Virus record (IMG/VR): IMGVR_UViG_3300032665_000168
Span: 1 to 26,388 of that record
DNA from: a virus
Length of the DNA stretch: 26,388 nucleotides
Strand: one strand, 5' to 3'
Within the stretch, counting starts at the first letter, position 1, and every line of letters begins with the position of its first letter. The translations under genes were made by a program, and so were the position numbers. The notes under the pieces are model-generated. The model made no database searches. It had not been told where the DNA came from and saw only the letters and a program-made list of their open reading frames with translations. Of the stretch, positions 21,986-26,388 are shown piece after piece.

Positions 21986-21996
21986 GGAAATTTTCC
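21986..21996. promoter_or_regulatory. Second palindrome in the switch region (GGAAATTTTCC)
   Basis: GGAAATTTTCC is an 11-bp odd palindrome with the same GG-3-1-3-CC layout as the main operator but with the A/T order reversed. It lies 36 bp (centre to centre) from the first operator and just upstream of the CI-like gene start. It could regulate the repressor promoter, or be a chance AT-rich palindrome. Confidence 0.4.
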
Positions 21997-22018
21997 CCAC
22001 AATCCTGAAGATGGGGAC

Positions 22019-22402
22019 ATGGACGAATGGGCATACAGAAAGCAGTTCCGGGAGCGCGTCGCCGAGTTCCGATCCAAGCACCACCTGTCCCCAGAGGAGA
22101 TGGCGACCAGGCTGGGGCTGAAGCTCACAACCTATTCCGGCTACCTCTACAAGAAGAAGGGGAAGCCTGGCGTCGAGGTGCTCCAGCTCGCCGCCGGCCT
22201 GTTCGGGTGTTCCGTCCTGGAGTTCATGGATGACCCGGGTTCACCTGTCGCCGGCGTCACCCAGGGATCATTTGGTGAGGCGACCGAGCAAGAACGGGTT
22301 ATGCTCAGGGCAATGTCCCAAGACCTCGCCAAACTGAACCCCGACCAGCGCAGAGCCGCATTCGAGGCATGGAGCGCCATCGTCAGGGGTTTCCTTTCTT
22401 AA
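22019..22402 (+). CDS. CI-like phage repressor without peptidase domain
   Basis: I start at ATG 22019 (MDEWAYRKQFRERV, 127 aa). Upstream in-frame codons overlap the divergent gene and promoter. Residues about 8-62 form an HTH_3-type domain: FRERVAEFRSKHHLSPEEMA, RLGLKLTTYSGYLYKKKGKP, VEVLQLAAGLFGCSVLEFM. The remaining ~55 residues are helical (EATEQERVMLRAMSQDLAKL, DQRRAAFEAWSAIVRGFL) and probably oligomerise. There is no S24 self-cleavage domain (no Ser/Lys catalytic part). It faces the Cro-like gene across a shared control region and is probably the lysogeny repressor. The ribosome site is weak (GGGGAC). Confidence 0.82.
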   Translation: MDEWAYRKQFRERVAEFRSKHHLSPEEMATRLGLKLTTYSGYLYKKKGKPGVEVLQLAAGLFGCSVLEFMDDPGSPVAGVTQGSFGEATEQERVMLRAMSQDLAKLNPDQRRAAFEAWSAIVRGFLS

Positions 22403-22412
22403 GGAACCGCTC

Positions 22413-22721
22413 ATGGCAGACATCAAATGCCCCAAGTGCGACCGCACCATTGACTCAGGATCGAAGGTCTGCCCCTTCTGCCAGGACGGCTTGGCAACAG
22501 TGCAGGGATTCAAACCGCCCAAGCCTGAATCTGATGGTGTGGCGACTTTCCTGAATGTCCTGGGCGTCATCGTCCTGGTTGGCGGCGTAATCGGGGCCAT
22601 CGTTGAGGGCTCGCCAATGCCGCTGATCTACGGCATGGCGGGTGGCGCGATGCCGATAGGGCTGGCCCGGATCATCGGAATCCTCAACATGGTCAAGGCG
22701 AACACAGCCCCGACCAAGTAG
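22413..22721 (+). CDS. Zinc-ribbon membrane protein in the repressor operon
   Basis: This 102-aa protein starts at ATG 22413 after AAGGAA, 10 bases after the repressor stop, and ends just before a strong terminator. It begins with a zinc ribbon (CPKC at 6-9, CPFC at 20-23), then a short polar linker, then two hydrophobic segments (about 44-64, FLNVLGVIVLVGGVIGAIVE, and about 68-92). It is therefore a small inner-membrane protein with a cytoplasmic zinc head. Being co-transcribed with the repressor it should be made in lysogens. Superinfection exclusion or lysogenic conversion is a reasonable guess; no family is certain. Confidence 0.72.
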   Translation: MADIKCPKCDRTIDSGSKVCPFCQDGLATVQGFKPPKPESDGVATFLNVLGVIVLVGGVIGAIVEGSPMPLIYGMAGGAMPIGLARIIGILNMVKANTAPTK

Positions 22722-22741
22722 CCCAACCCCACCCTGAACAG

Positions 22742-22763
22742 CCCCGGCTTGCCGGGGTTTTTT
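22742..22763 (+). terminator. Rho-independent terminator of the repressor operon
   Basis: CCCCGG-CTTG-CCGGGG forms a perfect GC-rich 6-bp stem (7 bp if the C/G closing pair is counted) with a tight loop, followed immediately by six T residues. It lies 20 bases after the zinc-ribbon gene stop and separates the repressor transcript from the rightward early promoter. Confidence 0.93.
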
Positions 22764-22812
22764 ATGTCCAATCAAAGTTACAACATTGTGACAAATCTCT
22801 CGAACTGAGGGC

Positions 22813-22849
22813 TTGACTCCGCATGGGTTTAAAACCCATACTCTGCTCA
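22813..22849 (+). promoter_or_regulatory. Rightward early promoter
   Basis: On the plus strand: -35 TTGACT (22813-22818), 18-bp spacer, -10 CATACT (22837-22842), predicted start near 22849. It follows the terminator and precedes the recombination operon. The -10 and spacer are covered by the operator palindrome. The spacing is one base over the ideal. Confidence 0.6.
22823..22839. promoter_or_regulatory. Operator palindrome in the rightward promoter
   Basis: ATGGGTTTAAAACCCAT is a perfect 17-bp odd palindrome (8-bp arms, one central A). It shares the core GGTTTAAAACC with the leftward operator at 21949-21961 and occupies the equivalent place between the -35 and -10 boxes. It is longer and more symmetric than the leftward site, so it may bind more tightly. 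Confidence 0.75.
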
Positions 22850-22890
22850 TCGAAGTTCACCCGCTCCTACCCTTTCACCCCCACAACAAG

Positions 22891-22915
22891 AAGCCCCCTG
22901 GATCAGAGGGGGCTT
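22891..22915 (+). promoter_or_regulatory. Strong hairpin in the leader of the rightward transcript
   Basis: AAGCCCCCT (22891-22899) pairs fully with AGGGGGCTT (22907-22915) around a 7-base loop (GGATCAG). It lies about 40 bases after the predicted start and 30 before the first gene, with no T-run after it. It is not a standard terminator; an antitermination, pausing or RNA-stability element is possible. Confidence 0.6.
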
Positions 22916-22944
22916 CCACAACCGCGCCTCATGCAGGAGGACAC

Positions 22945-23025
22945 ATGACCATCATCCGCTTCAAACCCACGAGGCGCAAGCCCCGCAACCCGGAGCCGAC
23001 CGCTCCGATCAGGAGGGCCGCCTGA
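22945..23025 (+). CDS. 26-aa basic microprotein, first gene of the rightward operon
   Basis: It starts at ATG 22945 behind an excellent AGGAGG site and ends in TGATG, overlapping the next start. The peptide (MTIIRFKPTRRKPRNPEPTA, then PIRRAA) is strongly basic and Pro/Arg-rich, like a small RNA- or DNA-binding tail. A short Arg-rich first gene in a phage early operon recalls the place of antiterminators such as N, but this is far shorter and the link is only suggestive. It could also be a leader peptide for coupling. Confidence 0.5.
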   Translation: MTIIRFKPTRRKPRNPEPTAPIRRAA

Positions 23026-23186
23026 TGTGCAACCTCCTCGACATGACCTTCCGCCCCTCTGGCCGCATCGAGCGATGCGCGGCCTGCGGCGACCAACTGA
23101 CCATCGAAATGGAATTCGACCAGCACCTCTGCTGCGAGTGCCAGAAGGACGTGGCCGAGCTGCACGACGGGAGGGAGGCTTGCTGA
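23025..23186 (+). CDS. 53-aa zinc-ribbon protein
   Basis: ATG 23025 overlaps the previous stop (TGATG) with GGAGGG upstream. The protein MCNLLDMTFRPSGRIERCAA continues CGDQL..., then CCEC and a charged helix. The CAAC and CCEC pairs, about 17 residues apart, predict one small zinc ribbon. Its stop overlaps the next start as TGATG. Such small zinc proteins are common in phage early operons and function is unknown. Confidence 0.6.
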   Translation: MCNLLDMTFRPSGRIERCAACGDQLTIEMEFDQHLCCECQKDVAELHDGREAC

Positions 23187-23413
23187 TGTCCCACCGCTGC
23201 CAGAAAGCCGCAGACGAGCTGGCCCGACGCCTCCTCATCTTCCGTGAACTCCAGGCCAAGTGCCGCGAGCGTGGCGACGATGGTGAGTGGATCGACGCCC
23301 GCGACATGTGGAACCCCGCAGACCAGGCCGCCATCGACGAATTTCTCGCTGCCCGCGCCGAGCTGTTCTGCCTCCAACCCCTCTTCCCCGACTTCAAGGA
23401 GCAATCAGTATGA
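23186..23413 (+). CDS. 75-aa helical protein, function unknown
   Basis: It starts at ATG 23186 (MSHRCQKAADELARRLLIF), with GGAGG upstream and a TGATG junction. The sequence is mostly helical, with charged heptad-like parts and WIDARDMWNPADQAAIDEFLAARAELF in the second half. There are no metal or catalytic motifs. Its stop overlaps the ERF gene start as ATGA, so the two are probably co-translated; it may be an accessory to the recombination module. Confidence 0.6.
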   Translation: MSHRCQKAADELARRLLIFRELQAKCRERGDDGEWIDARDMWNPADQAAIDEFLAARAELFCLQPLFPDFKEQSV

Positions 23414-24204
23414 CGCCGCCCAAGAATGCCGCCCCCCTCATGGAAGCGCCTCCTCTGGAGCTTCTCCCCATCGCGCAGCCCGGCGTTTCGATCACCCCCT
23501 TCCGCCAGAGCCCGACGCCGATGATGCTGATCGAGCGCGCCCTTTCCCAGGGCTCCGACATCGACCTTGACCGCATGGAGCGGCTCATGGAGATGCAGGA
23601 GCGGTGGGACAAGGAGAACGCCCGGAAAGCCTTCCTGGAGGCCATGAGCGCCTTCCGCGCCAACGCCCCCGAGCTGCACAAGAACTGCACCGTGGACTTC
23701 TCCAGCGCCAAGGGGCGCACTCATTACAAGCATGCCGACCTGGAGGAGGTCTCCATGCCCATCGGTCGCGTCATGGGTCCGCTGGGCCTGTCCTTCCGCT
23801 GGGAGCCCAAGCAGATCGGCGGCCGGATCCATGTCACGACCATCCTGCAGCACTCCGCCGGCCACTCCGAGCAGCTCACCCTCGAAGGCGCTCCTGACGA
23901 CTCTGGCAACAAGAACAACATCCAGCAGGTCGGCTCCACGATCACCTACCTCCAGCGTTACGGCCTCCTGGCCATCACCGGCATGGCCGTCCGGGGCCAG
24001 GACAGCGACGGACGCATCGCCCAGGCCCCCATCGACACCGAGGCCGACGAGCAGTACATCCGCGCCGCCAGGACCCTCCAGGACCTCCAGGAGATCTACA
24101 CCGAGGTCTACCTGCGCATCAACCCCACCAAGAACAAGACGGCTCTCGACGCCATCGCCAAGGCGAAGGACAAGCGCAAGGCCGAACTTCAGAAGGGAGC
24201 CTAG
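23410..24204 (+). CDS. erf: ERF-family single-strand annealing recombinase
   Basis: This 264-aa protein starts at ATG 23410 (ATGA overlap, AAGGAG upstream). After a Pro-rich N-terminal tail of ~35 residues it shows the ERF core: ERWDKENARKAFLEAMSAFRANAPELHKN, the 'Y.Yadle.v' motif as THYKHADLEEV, LSFRWEPKQIGGRIHVTTIL, and GSTITYLQRYGLLAITGMA. The last ~60 residues are a charged helical tail. ERF proteins bind single-stranded DNA and anneal homologous strands during phage recombination and circularisation. The exonuclease-like gene directly after it makes a classic annealase-exonuclease pair. Confidence 0.93.
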   Translation: MTPPKNAAPLMEAPPLELLPIAQPGVSITPFRQSPTPMMLIERALSQGSDIDLDRMERLMEMQERWDKENARKAFLEAMSAFRANAPELHKNCTVDFSSAKGRTHYKHADLEEVSMPIGRVMGPLGLSFRWEPKQIGGRIHVTTILQHSAGHSEQLTLEGAPDDSGNKNNIQQVGSTITYLQRYGLLAITGMAVRGQDSDGRIAQAPIDTEADEQYIRAARTLQDLQEIYTEVYLRINPTKNKTALDAIAKAKDKRKAELQKGA

Positions 24205-24206
24205 AA

Positions 24207-24869
24207 ATGAAGCTCAACATCATCAACGTCGAGCAGGGAACGCCCGAGTGGAAGCAGGCCCGGGCCGGCCGCGTCACCGCCAGCCGCATCAAGGACGTGC
24301 TGGCCAAGGGCAAAGGCTCCGCCGAATCCGCCTCCCGCGCCGACTTCCGGATGGAGATCGTCTGCTCCATGCTCACCGGGGAGCCCCAGGAGGACGGGTT
24401 CTTCAGCAAGGACATGGCCTGGGGGGTCGATCACGAGTCCGAGGCCCGGGAGGCATACAGCGTCGAGAACGGCGTCCTGGTGGATCAGGTCGGCATGGTC
24501 GTCCACATCGGCGACGACCGCTGCGCGGCCAGCCCCGACGGCATGGTGGGATGGGACGGCGAGAACGAGCCCGAGGGCCTGGTCGAGATCAAGTGCCCCA
24601 AGACCAAGACCCACATCGGCTACCTGATGGCCGGCGGCGTCCCCACCGAGTACCAGCCCCAGATGCTCTGGCAGATGGCCTGCACGGGCGCGCAGTGGTG
24701 TGATTTTGTTTCCTACGACCCCCGGCTGTCCGAGGCCCTGCAGCTCTACATCTGCCGGTTCCCCCGCGATGAGGCCCGGATCGAGGAGATCCAGAACGAG
24801 GTTTCCCGGTTCCTGGACGAGTGCGAGAAGTTGCACGACACCCTTGCCAAGATGGGCGAGGCGGCCTGA
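24207..24869 (+). CDS. YqaJ-like viral recombinase / lambda-type exonuclease
   Basis: This 220-aa protein lies 2 bases after the ERF stop. It matches the YqaJ family: GTPEWKQARAGRVTASRIKDVL near the start (the 'gt.eW...R.g.ita S' motif), AWGVDHESEAREAY (about 71-84), ASPDGMV (about 108-114, catalytic Asp111), LVEIKCPK (about 125-132, Glu127 and Lys129) and YQPQMLWQM. These are the PD-(D/E)XK active-site residues, all present. It should digest one strand of DNA ends, producing single strands for the ERF protein. Confidence 0.92.
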   Translation: MKLNIINVEQGTPEWKQARAGRVTASRIKDVLAKGKGSAESASRADFRMEIVCSMLTGEPQEDGFFSKDMAWGVDHESEAREAYSVENGVLVDQVGMVVHIGDDRCAASPDGMVGWDGENEPEGLVEIKCPKTKTHIGYLMAGGVPTEYQPQMLWQMACTGAQWCDFVSYDPRLSEALQLYICRFPRDEARIEEIQNEVSRFLDECEKLHDTLAKMGEAA

Positions 24870-25915
24870 TGGCAGTCCGCGGCAAGTCCCCCATCACCGT
24901 CATGGAGCCCCGCGCGGTCGATGTCCCCTGGGCCACGGAAGGCACCAGCGCCCTGGATTCGGCCCCCCTGGAGGGGACCATCGAGCCGCTGGATCTCGTC
25001 AAGATCGAGCCGGCCAACGCACTGGAGCTGTTCACCGTCTCCGGCGCCCTGACCCCGATCCTGGAGCGCCTGGCCCAGGAGGTGCGCAGCATCATCCTCG
25101 ACCCGGGGACTCCCCAGGGCCGGGAGGCCATCAAGTCCCTGGCCTTCAAGGTCGGGAAGGCCAAGAACTACATCGAGGAGCAGAAGGTCGCCCTGAACCG
25201 GAAGCTGAAGGAGCAGCCCAAGCTCGTGGACGCCAATGGCAAAGCCGCCTGGGACTTCCTGGAACGGCTCCAGAAGGACACCCGCAAGCCCCTGACCGAC
25301 TGGGAAGCCGAGCAGGAGCGCCTCGAGGCGGCCCGGGTCGAGGCCGAGCGCCAGGCGGCCCTGGCCCTGGAGATCGCCAACTCCCATGAGTTCGCCATCC
25401 TGCTCGACCGGCAGATCACCGCCGAAAAGGAAGCCGCCCGGCTGGCCAAGATTGAAGCCGACCGGCTGGCCCAGGAGCGGATCCAGGAGGAGGCCGAGCG
25501 CAAGGCCCAGGAAGCCGCCAAGGCCGAACTGGAGGCCGCCGCGCGCCGGGAGCAGGAGGCCAAGGACCGCGCCGAGAAGGCCGAGGCCGACCGGATCGCC
25601 GCCGAGGCCCGGGCCGCCCAGATGCGCCAGGAGAACCTGGAGCGCGCAGCCCGGGAGCGCGAACTTGCCGACCAGCGGGTCGCCAAGGCGGCCCAGGAAG
25701 CCACCGAGCGCGAGCATGCGCGGCAGCTCGCCGCCCAGAAGGCCGAGGAAGAGGCGACCGCCGCCCGGACCAAAGACAAGGAGCACCGCGCCACCTTCAA
25801 CAGCGAGGCCCTGACCGACCTCATGAAGATGACCGGCATGAACGAGGATGCCGCCAAGAAGGTCATCGTCGCCATCGCCATGGGCCGGGTGCGCCACATC
25901 CGGATCGAATACTGA
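24869..25915 (+). CDS. Long coiled-coil protein in the recombination module
   Basis: This 348-aa protein starts at ATG 24869 (TGATG overlap). Residues about 45-150 are a helical globular part (ELFTVSGALTPILERLAQEV, AWDFLERLQKDTRKPLTDWE). Residues about 150-300 are a continuous Ala/Glu/Arg/Lys coiled coil. The last ~45 residues (FNSEALTDLMKMTGMNEDAA, then KKVIVAIAMGRVRHIRIEY) match a C-terminal module I have seen in prophage proteins beside Erf- or RecT-like genes. Its function is not established. Position suggests a partner of the annealase/exonuclease, perhaps an organiser of DNA ends. The function is inference only. Confidence 0.75.
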   Translation: MAVRGKSPITVMEPRAVDVPWATEGTSALDSAPLEGTIEPLDLVKIEPANALELFTVSGALTPILERLAQEVRSIILDPGTPQGREAIKSLAFKVGKAKNYIEEQKVALNRKLKEQPKLVDANGKAAWDFLERLQKDTRKPLTDWEAEQERLEAARVEAERQAALALEIANSHEFAILLDRQITAEKEAARLAKIEADRLAQERIQEEAERKAQEAAKAELEAAARREQEAKDRAEKAEADRIAAEARAAQMRQENLERAARERELADQRVAKAAQEATEREHARQLAAQKAEEEATAARTKDKEHRATFNSEALTDLMKMTGMNEDAAKKVIVAIAMGRVRHIRIEY

Positions 25916-26244
25916 TGCGCCCGCACCCCAAGACCCCCGCCTTCCGCAGCCAGAAACTGCGCGACCTGGCCCGCTTCGCCCCCCGCTGCATGTCCTGCGG
26001 CGGGGGCAGCGAGGGCGAGATGGTCGGCTGCCATTCCGACGCCCTGGAGGACGGCCACGGCGCCGGCCACAAGGCCCACGACGTGCTGGCCTACTGCTGC
26101 GCGACCTGCCATCACCGGATCGACGGGCGCCCCGAGGGCGGCCCCGCCCTCCCGTTGGCCGAGCGTCGAACCATGTTCTACCGGGCCGCCTACCGGACCC
26201 AGGCGTGGCTGTTCCTGGAAGGGTACCTGCAGGTGGTCGCATGA
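25915..26244 (+). CDS. YbcO/DUF1364-like nuclease
   Basis: This 109-aa protein starts at ATG 25915 (TGATG overlap). It carries the family pattern: FRSQKLRDLARFAPRCMSC near the start, VGCHSDALEDG in place of the family's 'aH...' segment, GAGHKAHDVLAYCCATCHHRIDGR as the conserved core, and a C-terminal helix (FYRAAYRTQAWLFLEGYLQ). The Cys/His residues fit an HNH-like, zinc-containing nuclease. Members occur in lambdoid recombination/nin regions and are proposed to process recombination intermediates. Confidence 0.82.
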   Translation: MRPHPKTPAFRSQKLRDLARFAPRCMSCGGGSEGEMVGCHSDALEDGHGAGHKAHDVLAYCCATCHHRIDGRPEGGPALPLAERRTMFYRAAYRTQAWLFLEGYLQVVA

Positions 26245-26351
26245 AGATCCGCGCCGCCATCTTCCTCACCAACTGGGACCTCGTCTGGGGCGTCCTCGCC
26301 CTGGGCGCGATCCTCGTCATCTGCCTGCTTCAGAACTGGAGATTGAAATGA
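26241..26351 (+). CDS. 36-aa single-span membrane microprotein
   Basis: ATG 26241 overlaps the previous stop as ATGA and its own stop overlaps the next start the same way. The peptide (MKIRAAIFLTNWDLVWGVLA, then LGAILVICLLQNWRLK) is mostly hydrophobic with basic ends, giving one probable membrane span. There is no family. The junctions on both sides support it as real, similar in type to the 30-aa microprotein on the other strand. Confidence 0.55.
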   Translation: MKIRAAIFLTNWDLVWGVLALGAILVICLLQNWRLK

Positions 26352-26388
26352 TCCATCAGGTCTACGTGGCCGGTCGTTACACGGCCCC
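26348..26388 (+). CDS. Partial gene, DUF4406/nucleoside 2-deoxyribosyltransferase-like start
   Basis: Only the first 13 codons lie in the window: MIHQVYVAGRYTA. The 'VYVAGRYTA' string is the characteristic start of DUF4406 and related nucleoside 2-deoxyribosyltransferase-like proteins (usually 'VYVAGPYTA'), which are common in phage genomes. ATG 26348 overlaps the previous stop as ATGA. The Pro-to-Arg change is visible, but the rest cannot be judged. Confidence 0.6.
   Translation, partial: MIHQVYVAGRYTA

Noticed and set aside
21623-22018. N-terminal extension of the repressor reading frame on the plus strand
   Set aside because: It overlaps the divergent Cro-like gene and the leftward promoter, and the extra residues look like antisense sequence; the HTH domain starts right after ATG 22019.
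22764-22808. 14-codon open frame (ATG at 22764) between terminator and rightward promoter
   Set aside because: It has no ribosome site, lies upstream of the predicted promoter start and directly after a strong terminator.

Overview
The window is the central part of a temperate, long-tailed (siphovirus-like) phage or prophage genome from a high-GC bacterium. Both ends cut through phage genes: the tape measure protein on the left and a DUF4406-like gene on the right. No integrase, attachment site, tRNA or clear host gene is visible. I cannot name the host from the sequence. Nearly all genes are packed with ATGA, GTGA or TGATG stop/start overlaps, so translation is probably coupled along long operons.

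Layout. (1) The minus-strand operon starts at about 21.94 kb and reads leftward. It begins with an early control and replication block: a leaderless Cro/YdaS-like regulator, small genes, a CII/Cro-like HTH protein, a BRO-KilAC antirepressor, a DUF1064 nuclease-like protein, a 56-aa protein, and a replication protein whose gene carries an iteron-like repeat array. A zinc-finger protein, an unknown protein, a NinB-like recombination protein and two small proteins follow. (2) From 17.6 to 15.5 kb lie the terminase small and large subunits and a small HTH-like protein. (3) From 15.4 to 10.35 kb is an accessory and lysis block, unusually placed between terminase and portal: a 101-aa unknown, two M15-like endolysin-type proteins (one apparently missing a zinc ligand), a beta-rich 133-aa protein, an 884-aa signal-peptide-bearing beta-helix protein, a 3TM-type holin and an 81-aa membrane protein. 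(4) From 10.35 kb to the left edge are morphogenesis genes: portal-MuF fusion, protease-scaffold, major capsid, head-tail connector, gp10-like protein, tail terminator, coiled-coil protein, tail tube, two-part tail assembly chaperone and tape measure. (5) On the plus strand, from 22.0 kb rightward, a CI-like repressor and a zinc-ribbon membrane protein end at a strong terminator. A second promoter then drives small genes, an ERF annealing protein, a YqaJ-type exonuclease, a coiled-coil protein, a YbcO-like nuclease, a membrane microprotein and the truncated last gene.

Control logic. The divergent regulators at 21.7-22.4 kb form a lambda-like switch. The leftward and rightward early promoters each have a palindrome with the same GGTTTAAAACC core between their -35 and -10 boxes, so one repressor could shut both arms. 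The leftward promoter is predicted to start transcription exactly on the A of the regulator's ATG. The repressor has no S24 peptidase domain and the lytic arm encodes an antirepressor, which points to antirepressor-mediated rather than RecA-mediated induction.

The most notable structure is a set of six 12-bp iteron-like repeats (AAGCATTTGCTT) in three head-to-tail pairs inside the replication gene, next to a 35-nt uninterrupted pyrimidine tract. The repeats are translated in two different frames, so they appear to be conserved as DNA. This closely resembles the architecture of the lambda origin inside gene O.
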